From Candidatus Blackburnbacteria bacterium (GTDB lineage: Bacteria; Patescibacteriota; Microgenomatia; UBA8517; UBA10165), in the NCBI GenBank assembly GCA_016183565.1, contig JACPEJ010000001.1, positions 178,257 to 226,576 on the forward strand: a stretch of 48,320 bases of DNA, written 5' to 3'. The first letter of the stretch is position 1, and each line of letters opens with the position of its first letter. Below the pieces are notes generated by a model, which was not told where the DNA came from, did no database searches, and saw only the letters and a program-made list of their open reading frames with translations. Shown in pieces: positions 1-7,274 of the stretch. A program made the translations under genes and the position numbers.

Positions 1-383
1 TTTATTTCTTGTAATCCTCTTGTACCTGGCACACTTCTTTCAAATTTGGTGGGCAACCTAAGTTGTCTGACTTCTTTAACACCATAAGTTTGTTTGAGCA
101 TTTCAAGTCTCGTAGGAGTTTTTACCTCTTCGGAGGCAAGAGATCTCAGGGCAGCTTTTTGTTGTCCCCTAAATCTTACGATTATTTTTCCCGGTACTAC
201 TTCTGGTTTAGGTAAACTTGGATTTTCTTCTGCTGCTTTTTTTCTTAGTTCATGTTTTTGTTCTAGTGCAGTGAGTGACAGAGGTATAACTAAAATAACA
301 AGAGCTAAAACTAAAAGGCTTATCTTTTTGGAGTGATTCAGAGACAAGAAGAAGTTGGAGATATTTTTTAGGGTAGTGAACAC
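1..383 (-). CDS. Secreted subtilase-like protein, N-terminal part (partial)
   Basis: This reading frame runs off the window edge, so only about 127 N-terminal residues are visible. From a GTG start it has a short basic lead (NHSKK), a strongly hydrophobic stretch (ISLLVLALVILVIPLSL) that looks like a signal peptide or anchor, then a charged linker and VPGKIIVRFRG. A V-P-G-x-I/L-I-V-x-F motif soon after the signal is typical of the N-terminal prodomain of fervidolysin-like S8 serine proteases. The catalytic domain would lie outside the window, so the protease call is inference. The GTG start is chosen because an in-frame TAA lies three codons upstream and a good promoter ends 8 nt before it. 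A TTG at about residue 12 is an alternative start. Confidence 0.55.
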   Translation of the reverse strand, partial: MFTTLKNISNFFLSLNHSKKISLLVLALVILVIPLSLTALEQKHELRKKAAEENPSLPKPEVVPGKIIVRFRGQQKAALRSLASEEVKTPTRLEMLKQTYGVKEVRQLRLPTKFERSVPGTRGLQEI

Positions 384-391
384 CTTGATTT

Positions 392-420
392 AGCTTACTA
401 AATACGGTATGTAGTGTCAA
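392..420 (-). promoter_or_regulatory. Promoter of the subtilase-like gene
   Basis: Read on the minus strand there is a perfect TTGACA (415-420), a 17-nt spacer and TAAGCT (392-397). The -10 ends 8 nt before the GTG start at 383, so the mRNA would have almost no leader. Confidence 0.6.
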
Positions 421-535
421 TAAACCACTCGCTTCGCTCGGGACTGTTTTCTTCGAAAATAAACCACTCGCTTTGCTCGGGACTGTTTTCTTCGAAAATA
501 AACCACTCGCTTCGCTCGGGACTGTTTTCTGCAAA
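421..535. repeat. Three tandem 39-bp repeats
   Basis: Three near-identical 39-bp copies start at 421, 460 and 499. They differ at one C/T position, and the last copy degenerates at its end. Each contains the core TAAACCACTCGCTTCGCTCG followed by GGACTG and TTTTCTTCGAAAA, the latter able to form a small hairpin. The array fills the gap between the stop codon of the gene ending at 538 and the promoter at 392-420. Related fragments occur elsewhere: the 12-mer TAAACCACTCGC recurs on the minus strand near 25036-25047. There are no unique spacers, so this is not a CRISPR array. Confidence 0.9.
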
Positions 536-537
536 AA

Positions 538-1053
538 TTAAAAAGCCAGGAGGATGCCGAAGATTAGGATGAGGATTCCTCCGGTAACTGCGAAGACTGT
601 TGGCCAAGAGAATCCGGCTTTGGGGAGGGCTTGAGTTGGAGTGGTTGTGGTTTGAGCCTTTTTGGTTGGAGTAGCTGTTGCTTGACTACCTCCGGCTGGT
701 TGAGAAGTTGGCGTTGCTGTTGCTGCTCCTGGTTGGGTAGTCGGAGTTGGAGTGGGTGTTCCGGATGGGACGCGGGTTGGGGTTGGAGTAGGTGTCAATG
801 TTCGAGTTGGTGTTGGGGTTACGGTTGTACCTGGTGTTGGTGTTGAACCACTACCACTCCCTCCGCCTGTGTCGAGTGCGAAGTCTACTGTTTGGCTGCA
901 TTGATTAAATTCTTGGGTTGCTTGGGGTTTGCTCTTTGGAGCAGTTGGCGCAACAGGCTGAGTTTGTAATCTATAGAGCCAGAATGCGGTACCAATTGCA
1001 ATTCCTGCAAGAAGGACCGTTGAGATTATTAATATAATTGTTTTTTTGTTCAT
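538..1053 (-). CDS. Small secreted protein with Thr-Pro linker and LPKAG sorting-like tail
   Basis: This 171-aa protein has an N-terminal signal or anchor (residues 1-27, hydrophobic after MNKK), a short region with one Cys (NQCSQTVDF), a Gly-Ser turn, about 80 residues of low-complexity TPTPT/TATPT linker, and a C-terminal LPKAG followed by a hydrophobic segment ending in LLAF. The tail resembles an LPxTG-type cell-wall sorting signal, but it has Ala for Thr and no basic residues after the membrane segment. A sortase gene lies at 34903-35571 in the same window. It is the last gene of a minus-strand run beginning at rpsT, 9 nt downstream of the next gene. Its function is unknown, and surface anchoring is inference. 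Confidence 0.7.
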   Translation of the reverse strand: MNKKTIILIISTVLLAGIAIGTAFWLYRLQTQPVAPTAPKSKPQATQEFNQCSQTVDFALDTGGGSGSGSTPTPGTTVTPTPTRTLTPTPTPTRVPSGTPTPTPTTQPGAATATPTSQPAGGSQATATPTKKAQTTTTPTQALPKAGFSWPTVFAVTGGILILIFGILLAF

Positions 1054-1062
1054 ATATATCTT

Positions 1063-2379
1063 TTAGCGCACACGACCCTGGAATCTTAGGGATGTTGCGT
1101 CATATGGAATGACATAGTCTTTGCAAAATTCGGTATTTCCTCCCATGCTTCGTCTCATAGGAGCAGATTCCCAGTTTGCTGTGTTGATTTTTACTTCACC
1201 TGCTGTTGCGTTGTCTGGTGCAGCTACACAGAGACGTGCTGTTTCTTCGGGTTTAAACTTCCCATCTAATGGTGCTGTGAGTAGGTCATTTGCGTTGAAA
1301 GGATATTTGTAAACCTTGAGGGTTTGGCAAGCTATCCCAACCCCTCCGCCAGCTCCTTGGCAGTTGTTGACTTCTGTGTTGTGTTGATTGGCCCAGTTTT
1401 GACATGCGCTAGCGCCATCCTGGTTTAAACGCGCTTGCACAACATTCTCAGGTTGGGTGATTAAGTTTTGTCCATCACAAGCAGCTGCGACGTTAGGTTG
1501 ACATATACGTTCTACAGCCCATGCCCTTCCTGCATGTGTACCATACCTACTGACAAAGTCTGTTACTACATTGCAGGGTGCGTAAGTTTGATTTCCTAGG
1601 TTTATCCCCTCCCCGCCCGCATGTATTAAGGGACCTGCATTCTCTATTCCGGAGCAGCTAGTCTGTCCGCCAGTACCACCGTCGGCAGTTTGCGTTGGTG
1701 TTGGGGTAGCTCGGCTGCCTGCGCAGCAATTTGGTGCACTTTCTTGACAGGAACCGCTACCTGCTGTGTCTCCGTTGTCGCTGCAACGGTCGGCAGTACA
1801 ATATTGCCCGGTTGTGTCGTTGCATGTATAGCGTGAGGGGGTTGGGGTTGCTGCAGCTCTTTGGACAAGTTGTAGACATCTAGACCCTCCTTCGAAGCCA
1901 TAACACCAGCCTTCTTGGTTATTTGCTCCGCTTGGGCAGTCAGAGTTAGATGAGCACTCTGAGCCGCCGCAGTTTGCTACCCAGTCGTATCCTTCTGGTG
2001 CGCCGGAGGGATTATCTCGGCATTCTCCAGCAGATGCCCCTTCCCGAACCTCCTGGCTTTTGCTGACAAGGATAATTCCCGCTGGGATGGAGGCAGCAAG
2101 TATTATAACTGCGGCTATGGCTGCGATAATTTTGGTTTTGGATTTATTGTTGCTAGGTGGGGTTATGACAGGAGGGAGAATTGAATTTTCGGAAGATTGG
2201 GGAGGTTTGGGGGGTTGGGGAATTTGAGGGGATGGTTTTTCAGATAGTAAGGGAGATTTGGGAATTTGTGGAGGTGGGGGTGATTGGGGAATGGATGAGG
2301 GAGAGCCGTTGGTGACGGTTGGTGGTGGCGGAGGAGTTTCTTCTGAAACGATTAGTGGTTTTAGGTTTTTATCATCCAT
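1063..2379 (-). CDS. Bitopic membrane protein with Pro-rich cytoplasmic N-terminus and Cys-rich exterior
   Basis: I do not recognise a family for this 438-aa protein. The first ~80 residues are Pro-rich (PPPPPT, SPPPPQIPKSP) and probably cytoplasmic. One membrane segment follows at about residues 85-107 (IIAAIAAVIILAASIPAGIIL). The exterior begins with a Cys-rich part of about 100 residues with many C-x(2-10)-C spacings, broken by two short TPTP linkers, and then a domain of about 190 residues with more cysteines (SCSGIENAGPL through ELVCVAAPDN-like spacing). Disulfide-stabilised surface modules are likely. It lies 9 nt after the upstream FN3 gene and 9 nt before the LPKAG gene, so co-transcription is expected. 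A role as a surface or pilus-associated protein is inferred from context only. Confidence 0.65.
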   Translation of the reverse strand: MDDKNLKPLIVSEETPPPPPTVTNGSPSSIPQSPPPPQIPKSPLLSEKPSPQIPQPPKPPQSSENSILPPVITPPSNNKSKTKIIAAIAAVIILAASIPAGIILVSKSQEVREGASAGECRDNPSGAPEGYDWVANCGGSECSSNSDCPSGANNQEGWCYGFEGGSRCLQLVQRAAATPTPSRYTCNDTTGQYCTADRCSDNGDTAGSGSCQESAPNCCAGSRATPTPTQTADGGTGGQTSCSGIENAGPLIHAGGEGINLGNQTYAPCNVVTDFVSRYGTHAGRAWAVERICQPNVAAACDGQNLITQPENVVQARLNQDGASACQNWANQHNTEVNNCQGAGGGVGIACQTLKVYKYPFNANDLLTAPLDGKFKPEETARLCVAAPDNATAGEVKINTANWESAPMRRSMGGNTEFCKDYVIPYDATSLRFQGRVR

Positions 2380-2388
2380 GGGCAGGGT

Positions 2389-3432
2389 TTAGCTGATGAT
2401 TGCTTTTGTTAGTAACACACCAGCGGAAAGTAGTGTAAGACCCATTATGAAAGTGAGAATAGTTGGTGTCAAGTCCCCGGCGATAGGGGTGACTGGTTTT
2501 CCTTGAGGTTTAGGAGAAGTTAGGGGGGTTGGGGATAGAACAGTTCCACCTAGTGGTTTGGTGGTTGGTGTTGGTGTTGAGGTTGGGGTTGGGGTTGGGG
2601 TTGGGGTTGGCCCCACTTCGCTCTTCGAGCTTTGCGGGGTAGGGGTGGGTGTGTTTTGTGCTTGACCTTTAGGAAGTTCTAAGGCGGATGCGGGTACTAC
2701 GCTAGATTGAACGGTTTGTATATCAGAAAAATTGTAATTTTTACCTAACGCGATTGCAGGCACTGGTTTTGCGCTACCAACTGGTATTTTGGCGCTCCCG
2801 AAAACGGCGTCTTTTCGCACAAATATTTCCAGGTTGGTTTGAGAATTATATGTTGCTATGCTACCAAGATTTGTTGTCCTTGCTTCTGATAAGGTAGCTA
2901 CCCAGCGTCCTTCTTTGTCTGTTGTTGCAGAGAGTGGGGATGCGCCAGTGAACGTTAGGTAAACAATGACTCCTTCTTTCGGAGCTCCTTCTTTAGTTGT
3001 GACTGATCCGAAAACCACATCTGACTTTTTAGGTTGTTCTAGTTTTGCACTGGTTTTTGTTTGGTAGGCTTCTCCGTCGTTGTCGAAAAATTTGCTGTTA
3101 GAGCCTATTTTAAAAAAGTAATTCGTTTGGGGGTCGAGATTTTGTACTTTTGTATAGTGGGTGTTTGAAAGTGAGAAAGTATCATTTGCAACAAGACCCA
3201 AGGAAGTATTTTTTCCGAAACTGACGAATCCAGAAGTTTTCTTTTCGGTTATCCAAGAAACCGTAAAGGATTTTTCTGTTATGTTTGTTATTCTTACGTC
3301 TTTTGGGGTTTCTTCTGGGGCAGCAGTAAGCTCCAGTGTTTTTCTTGTGTTAACCAAGAAAACTCCTACTCCTACTCCTAGCAAAAGAATCATGATTCCG
3401 AGTATGGTTGGAAACTTTAATTGTTGAGTCAT
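2389..3432 (-). CDS. Secreted fibronectin type III / carboxypeptidase-regulatory-like surface protein
   Basis: This 347-aa protein has an N-terminal signal or anchor (residues 8-27), then a fibronectin type III-like domain (about 43-128: DVRITNITEKSFTVSWITEK, later NLDPQTNYFFKI). A carboxypeptidase regulatory-like beta domain follows (about 140-215: VFGSVTTKEGAPKEGVIVYL and TDKEGRWVATL). After a TPTPTP linker comes TPIAG plus a C-terminal membrane segment (PTILTFIMGLTLLSAGVLLTKAI). PxAG before the last membrane span is shared with the LPKAG protein at 538-1053. The linker carries a short palindromic insertion (about 2611-2641; CCCC and GGGG arms) encoding QSSKSEVG. The gene follows the PilN/PilO-like genes closely. 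Adhesion or pilus-related function is inference. Confidence 0.75.
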   Translation of the reverse strand: MTQQLKFPTILGIMILLLGVGVGVFLVNTRKTLELTAAPEETPKDVRITNITEKSFTVSWITEKKTSGFVSFGKNTSLGLVANDTFSLSNTHYTKVQNLDPQTNYFFKIGSNSKFFDNDGEAYQTKTSAKLEQPKKSDVVFGSVTTKEGAPKEGVIVYLTFTGASPLSATTDKEGRWVATLSEARTTNLGSIATYNSQTNLEIFVRKDAVFGSAKIPVGSAKPVPAIALGKNYNFSDIQTVQSSVVPASALELPKGQAQNTPTPTPQSSKSEVGPTPTPTPTPTSTPTPTTKPLGGTVLSPTPLTSPKPQGKPVTPIAGDLTPTILTFIMGLTLLSAGVLLTKAIIS

Positions 3433-3435
3433 TTT

Positions 3436-3723
3436 TTATTGATTGGATTGTGCTTGTGCTCCTGAGGTTGCTTCATTTTCTTCTGCTGCGGTTTTAGGTT
3501 TGCCTAGGGAAGAAATTTCTGAGTCTTCAAAGAATCGGCGATCTTTGACAAGCTTGAGAGCTTCTTGGTCTAGGGTGGGGCTTAGGGGAGCAAGGATATC
3601 TTGTGGTACGGATTCGAGGCTTGTTTTGTTGAGAGTTCTATATACCTCAAAAGCAGTCCAGGTGAATATGGTTGTGGTGGTAAGTGCTGCGAAAATTAGA
3701 ATGTTTGGTCTTTTATTGTTCAT
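3436..3723 (-). CDS. Small membrane-anchored protein in the PilNO-like cluster
   Basis: This 95-aa protein has one N-terminal membrane segment (ILIFAALTTTTIFTWTAFEVY, about residues 8-28) followed by a polar tail containing an ILAPLSPTLDQEALKLVKDRRFF stretch. The tail ends in low-complexity Ala/Gln/Ser. I recognise no domain. It starts 56 nt after the PilO-like gene and ends 4 nt before the FN3 gene. The size, topology and position would suit a PilP-like or accessory inner-membrane subunit, but the sequence does not show that. Confidence 0.6.
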   Translation of the reverse strand: MNNKRPNILIFAALTTTTIFTWTAFEVYRTLNKTSLESVPQDILAPLSPTLDQEALKLVKDRRFFEDSEISSLGKPKTAAEENEATSGAQAQSNQ

Positions 3724-3740
3724 GATTCTTATATTCTAGT

Positions 3741-3822
3741 GGGGCCTGCCCCGGAGCTCCCGAGTCCGACGTCCTCGCTTAGCGCTTCTGGCGCTCGGCG
3801 GGACTCCCTCCGCTCGCGACAC
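3741..3822. repeat. GC-rich palindromic repeat cluster at the 3' end of the PilO-like gene
   Basis: The segment holds GGGGC-CT-GCCCC (3741-3752) and AGCGC-TTCTG-GCGCT (3781-3795), with further GC-rich DNA up to 3822, in a generally AT-richer neighbourhood. It overlaps the last ~14 codons of the PilO-like gene, giving the tail ASGGSPAERQKR, and fills most of the gap to the next gene. No U-tract follows, so it does not look like an ordinary terminator. It resembles the other short palindromic insertions in this window. Confidence 0.6.
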
Positions 3823-4450
3823 CCACTTCATGATATGGTACGGTGCCGTTAATTGTTAATATCAAAAGGTCTTGTTCGCTTTCTTTTTTACTGGTGCCGA
3901 AGGAAAAGGATGGTACAACTACCAGTCTTCTTAATTTTTCGATGTCGGAGAGAAAGGCAAAGGTGTTTTCGTAATTACCCTTGAGATTTAAAACTATTTC
4001 GAATGCTTGTTCTTTTTCTGTTGGTTGTTTTTCTGTTTTAACCAAAAGGTTGACTTTTCCTATGTTGAGAGATTCTAGGGAAACGCTTCGAAAGGCAGCT
4101 AAGGCTTCAATTTGTCTTAAGAGTTGATCGGGTTTGGGTTCGGGCGGCAGTGCCTGGTCGAGTATTAGAATTGTGGATTTTTCTTTGGCCCAAGCAGATT
4201 GGGCACTTTTGAGTGATGATAATTTTTCGTCAAGTTTTTTCTCTATCTCCTTTTGGGATTGTATGTCAGAGAATAGCTGTGAGATGGTGCTTGCCGTGGG
4301 GCGGATGGCGAAAATGGCGAAGAATGAGATTGTTAGCAAGGTTAAGAGTATTTCTATGCTAGCTCTTACCTCGGGTCTTTTCCCATAAATCCTCGCAAGA
4401 TCAGTGAAATATCGATTGTATTTTGCGTACTGTTCTCTGTAATTGGCCAT
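3779..4450 (-). CDS. PilO-like type IV pilus inner-membrane assembly protein
   Basis: This 223-aa protein has a cytoplasmic N-terminus, one membrane segment (about residues 30-50: IEILLTLLTISFFAIFAI), a coiled coil (IQSQKEIEKKLDEKLSSLKSAQSAW), and a periplasmic-type domain with ALPPEPKPDQLLRQIEALA. P-x-x-x-x-P-x-L-L-x-x-I-x-x-L-A is characteristic of PilO-type ferredoxin-like domains, and LNLKGNYENTFAFLSDIEKLRRLV matches the second half of that domain. PilO pairs with PilN to couple the cytoplasmic pilus motor to the envelope. It lies 11 nt after the PilN-like gene. The C-terminal dozen residues come from a palindromic repeat and are probably not part of the fold. Confidence 0.75.
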   Translation of the reverse strand: MANYREQYAKYNRYFTDLARIYGKRPEVRASIEILLTLLTISFFAIFAIRPTASTISQLFSDIQSQKEIEKKLDEKLSSLKSAQSAWAKEKSTILILDQALPPEPKPDQLLRQIEALAAFRSVSLESLNIGKVNLLVKTEKQPTEKEQAFEIVLNLKGNYENTFAFLSDIEKLRRLVVVPSFSFGTSKKESEQDLLILTINGTVPYHEVGVASGGSPAERQKR

Positions 4451-4461
4451 GATTTAATTTG

Positions 4462-5073
4462 TTAGAGCACTGGTTTTTCTTCTTGTACCTTTTCTTTTTT
4501 GACTTCTTTGGTTTTAAGAGATGCTTTTGTTGTAAATTTTAAGGTTTGTTGTCCTTCTGTTTCTAGAGAAATACTAGACAATGTAACGTCTTTTAGGTTC
4601 GTGGAAGCTTTGAGACTTTTTACAAATCCTGCTAGTCCTTCTTCTGAGAGTGCTTCACCTGAAAAGACAACGTCTTGATCTTTTAGAGATATTGTAGTTA
4701 GAACTACGCCAGGGGGGAGAAGAGAGGCTCCTTCTGTTACGAGGCTTGCGAGTCTTGGTTGTGAAGATATGGTTTTTTTATAAAAGGAAAGTTTTTCTTG
4801 CGCGTTTTTAAATTCGTTTTCGAATTTTTGCGAGGCTTCGATTTGCTTTTTCTTCCCTCCGTTTGCTTCGTTGAGATCGGTGAGCGTTCTATCGAGCCAG
4901 AATCTTGAGAGAAATGCTACTATGACTACTAATTCTGTTAGGATTACTATGACTCGGCCGACTGATAGCGACCAATTGAGGATCTTTCCAAGCAGAGTGT
5001 GCTCAAATCCCTCTTGAATGAGAAGGTTAACTTTTCTTTTTTTAGAGGCAGACATGACTATTGATGCTTTCAA
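4462..5073 (-). CDS. PilN-like type IV pilus assembly protein
   Basis: This protein is 203 aa from the TTG at 5073, or 197 aa from the ATG at 5055. It starts with KKRKVNLLIQEGFE, the conserved cytoplasmic N-x-L-motif region of PilN that docks on PilM. A membrane segment follows (about 41-62: VIVILTELVVIVAFLSRFWL), then a coiled coil and a fimbrial-assembly domain (LLPPGVVLTTISLKDQDVVFSGEAL). The Lys/Glu-rich tail is low complexity. It lies 50 nt after rpsT and directly before the PilO-like gene. A TATGAT hexamer (minus strand, 5079-5084) sits 5 nt before the TTG, so an internal leaderless start is possible. PilM itself is not adjacent, although the protein at 32651 has a PilM-like N-terminal part. 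Confidence 0.75.
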   Translation of the reverse strand: MKASIVMSASKKRKVNLLIQEGFEHTLLGKILNWSLSVGRVIVILTELVVIVAFLSRFWLDRTLTDLNEANGGKKKQIEASQKFENEFKNAQEKLSFYKKTISSQPRLASLVTEGASLLPPGVVLTTISLKDQDVVFSGEALSEEGLAGFVKSLKASTNLKDVTLSSISLETEGQQTLKFTTKASLKTKEVKKEKVQEEKPVL

Positions 5074-5122
5074 CTTGCATCATATCATATGAAAAGAATG
5101 TTTTTAAGAAAAAAGGAGATTT

Positions 5123-5368
5123 TTAGGAAGATTTAAGGGAGAGAAGTTTGGATAGGTTTGATTTGAGCCGTGAAGCTTTGTTTTTGTGGATCACGCGGTT
5201 GTCGACAGCTCTATCGAGAGCTGAGAAAGCTTTTTTAAGAAGGCTTGATGTTGGGTCTTTGCGAAACGAAGAAACAGCTTCTCTTGTCTGTGATTTTCTT
5301 CGTTCGTTTGCTTTTCTGTTTCTTTTTGATTGTCTTAGTGCTTTTTTAGCTGATTTGATTATTGGCAT
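5123..5368 (-). CDS. rpsT: Small ribosomal subunit protein bS20
   Basis: This is an 81-aa, very basic protein beginning MPIIKSAKKALRQSKRNRKAN, the classic S20 N-terminus. The AVDNRVIHKNKASRLKSNLSKLL segment is the conserved C-terminal helix that packs on 16S rRNA. Length is close to the family norm (about 85-90). It heads the minus-strand unit that continues into the PilN/PilO-like genes and has its own promoter at 5417-5446, divergent from murJ. Confidence 0.97.
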   Translation of the reverse strand: MPIIKSAKKALRQSKRNRKANERRKSQTREAVSSFRKDPTSSLLKKAFSALDRAVDNRVIHKNKASRLKSNLSKLLSLKSS

Positions 5369-5395
5369 AGTTGTTCTGGGTTAAGAGATTACTTA

Positions 5396-5424
5396 TTGTT
5401 CTCCTAGACGGGCTCAATTATACT
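5396..5424 (+). promoter_or_regulatory. Promoter of murJ
   Basis: TTGTTC (5396-5401), a 17-nt spacer and TATACT (5419-5424). It overlaps the divergent rpsT promoter almost completely, so the two units probably compete for RNA polymerase. Confidence 0.5.
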
Positions 5425-5446
5425 ACGTATTAGCCGCAAAGGGCAA
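5417..5446 (-). promoter_or_regulatory. Promoter of rpsT
   Basis: On the minus strand there is TTGCCC (5441-5446), an 18-nt spacer and a perfect TATAAT (5417-5422). The expected start is about 42 nt upstream of the rpsT ATG. Confidence 0.6.
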
Positions 5447-5459
5447 CTTGGGCTTTTGT

Positions 5460-7193
5460 ATGGTTAGGAATTTTCTTCAAAAAGGAAAGGCAATACTTTA
5501 CGGGAGGCAGGCAAGTATTGTGTCGGCAGCGACTGTAATTATGATTATGATTGCTGCCTCTCGACTATTGGGGCTTGTGCGCAATCGAGTTTTTGTGCAC
5601 TTCTTTGCACCGGAGCAACTTGATACCTACCTTGCGGCATTTCAGTTACCGGATCTTATCTTTGAGGTATTAGTGTTGGGAGCTATGTCCTCGGCCTTTA
5701 TTCCAGTTTTTACAAGAAGTTTGGCACAAAATAAGGGAAAAGAGGGTTGGTATTTGGCTGGATTAACTATGAATATTTTATTTCTATTTTTTTTGGGTTT
5801 GTCAAGTTTGATTTTTATTTTTGCGCATCCTTTATATAGAGCAATTGCTCAGGGGTTTACACCCAGTCAAATTGAACAGACCGTATTTTTTACGAGGATT
5901 TTATTGATTGCCCAAATGTTTTTCACACTGAGTTATGTGTTTACTGCGGCGCTTGAGTCAAATCAGCGTTTCCTTGCTCCGGCTGTGGCACCTTTGTTCT
6001 ACAACATTGGGATAATAGTTTCTACTATATTTTTTGCACCAAGATTTGGTCTTATAGCTTCTGTTTGGGGTGCTGTTGCTGGTAGTTTTTTGCATGTTCT
6101 TGTGCAAGCTCCACTTGCTGTTAGTTTGGGCTTTAGGCCAGTATTTTCTCTTGATTTTAGAAATCCAGCTTTGCGAAAAATCGGTAAGTTGGCAGCTCCA
6201 CGAATTTTAGAGCTTTCCTCGTTTCAGATAAAACGTCTTGTTGATTTGTTTCTAGCTTCTTTGGTTGTTGGTGGACTTACTTATTTTAAGTTTGCAGACT
6301 CTGTTGCGGTGTTGCCTATAAGTCTTTTTGGTCTTTCTATTGCTAAGGCTTCTTTGCCTCAGCTTTCTTTAAAAGCAGAACAGTCTACATTTGAGGATTT
6401 TAAAAATACTTTTGCTTCCTCTTTCCGTCAAATTTTGTTCTTTGTTTTACCAGCAAGTATTTTTTTAAGTGTCTTGCGTACTCCCATTGTCCGTCTTGTG
6501 TTTGGAGGGGCTCAGTTTGATTGGCAAGACACTGTGCAAACTGGGTATGTTCTTTCAGGGTTTGCTTTAGGAATTTTTGCTTATGCGCTTTCTCTTCTTG
6601 TTTCGCGTGCTTTTTATGCGTTGCATGATACTGTAACACCGGTTAAGGTTTCTTTTATAACAATTTCTATAAATATTGGGTTAGGATTTCTTTTTGTTTT
6701 AGGTCTAGGACTTCCTATTTGGTCTTTGGCACTTTCTTATTCGCTGGCTGGAATTGTTCAATTTGTTATTTTGTTTGTGCTTCTTTCAAAAAGAATTGGT
6801 AGTTTTTCAGAACAGGGACTTGTAAGTACATTCTTTAAGGTGGTAGCTTCTGCTTTTACTGCTGGGACTTTGATGTTTTTTCTTCTTAAGGTTATGGACC
6901 GGGCTGCATGGGATAAGAAATTATCTTTCTTGGGCCAACTCGGGCTTGCCCCTCCTACGACTTTTGATAAGTTTGTTTTGGATACGCGTTACACAGTTAA
7001 TCTTGTGATTCTTACTTTTTTAGTTGGTCTTGTAGGGTTGGGGATCTATGTGGCGGTGGCACATGTGTTGGGTGTTCGTGAGCTGGGGCCTGTGCTTAAG
7101 GTAGTAAGGAGAGTTTCCTTTAGAAGGCCATTGTTTGTTCGGCCGGAGGAAAAAACAGAGGCTGTTGTTCCTTCGCATGTTAATGGGGAGTAG
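5460..7193 (+). CDS. murJ: Lipid II flippase MurJ (MviN)
   Basis: This 577-aa polytopic protein of the MOP exporter superfamily flips lipid II across the cytoplasmic membrane for peptidoglycan synthesis. The N-terminus has the family signature ASIVSAATVIMIMIAASRLLGLVRNRVF, followed by DTYLAAFQLPDLIFEVLVLGAMSSAFIPVF. Some 14 hydrophobic segments span the length. The essential Arg-rich TM1 (SRLLGLVRNR) and the central SRAFYALHDTVTPVKVSF motif are present. ATG 5460 is preferred because the longer TTG form at 5448 adds only MGFC. It stands alone between the rpsT promoter and hrcA. The C-terminal ~30 residues are a charged cytoplasmic tail. Confidence 0.93.
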   Translation: MVRNFLQKGKAILYGRQASIVSAATVIMIMIAASRLLGLVRNRVFVHFFAPEQLDTYLAAFQLPDLIFEVLVLGAMSSAFIPVFTRSLAQNKGKEGWYLAGLTMNILFLFFLGLSSLIFIFAHPLYRAIAQGFTPSQIEQTVFFTRILLIAQMFFTLSYVFTAALESNQRFLAPAVAPLFYNIGIIVSTIFFAPRFGLIASVWGAVAGSFLHVLVQAPLAVSLGFRPVFSLDFRNPALRKIGKLAAPRILELSSFQIKRLVDLFLASLVVGGLTYFKFADSVAVLPISLFGLSIAKASLPQLSLKAEQSTFEDFKNTFASSFRQILFFVLPASIFLSVLRTPIVRLVFGGAQFDWQDTVQTGYVLSGFALGIFAYALSLLVSRAFYALHDTVTPVKVSFITISINIGLGFLFVLGLGLPIWSLALSYSLAGIVQFVILFVLLSKRIGSFSEQGLVSTFFKVVASAFTAGTLMFFLLKVMDRAAWDKKLSFLGQLGLAPPTTFDKFVLDTRYTVNLVILTFLVGLVGLGIYVAVAHVLGVRELGPVLKVVRRVSFRRPLFVRPEEKTEAVVPSHVNGE

Positions 7194-7223
7194 GTGTAAA
7201 TTTTCTTCGTCTGACCCCAGGCC

Positions 7224-7260
7224 TTGACAAATATTAGCAGTCGTGCTTAAATACTGCTAA
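7224..7260 (+). promoter_or_regulatory. Heat-shock promoter with a CIRCE-type HrcA operator
   Basis: TTGACA (7224-7229), a 17-nt spacer and TTAAAT (7247-7252) form a promoter. Overlapping it is the inverted repeat TTAGCAGTC-N9-TACTGCTAA (7234-7242 and 7252-7260). The geometry is exactly that of CIRCE (TTAGCACTC-N9-GAGTGCTAA), with C changed to G at position 7 of the left arm and the matching change in the right arm. It lies directly upstream of hrcA, the gene for its repressor, so autoregulation of hrcA-grpE-dnaK-dnaJ is expected. Confidence 0.85.
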
Positions 7261-7274
7261 CTGTCTTTTTGTAA

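Noticed and set aside
94-336. Plus-strand open frame near the window start
   Set aside because: The opposite strand encodes a signal peptide and a VPGKIIVRFRG prodomain motif with a good promoter, so this frame is a shadow.
421-535. Possible CRISPR array (39-bp repeats; likewise 18756-18897 and 33551-33640)
   Set aside because: The copies are directly adjacent with no unique spacers, and two of the arrays are in-frame parts of genes. No cas gene is present.
631-846. Plus-strand Trp/Cys/Ser-rich open frame
   Set aside because: It is the complement of the Thr-Pro linker of the secreted protein at 538-1053 and has the biased composition expected of that.
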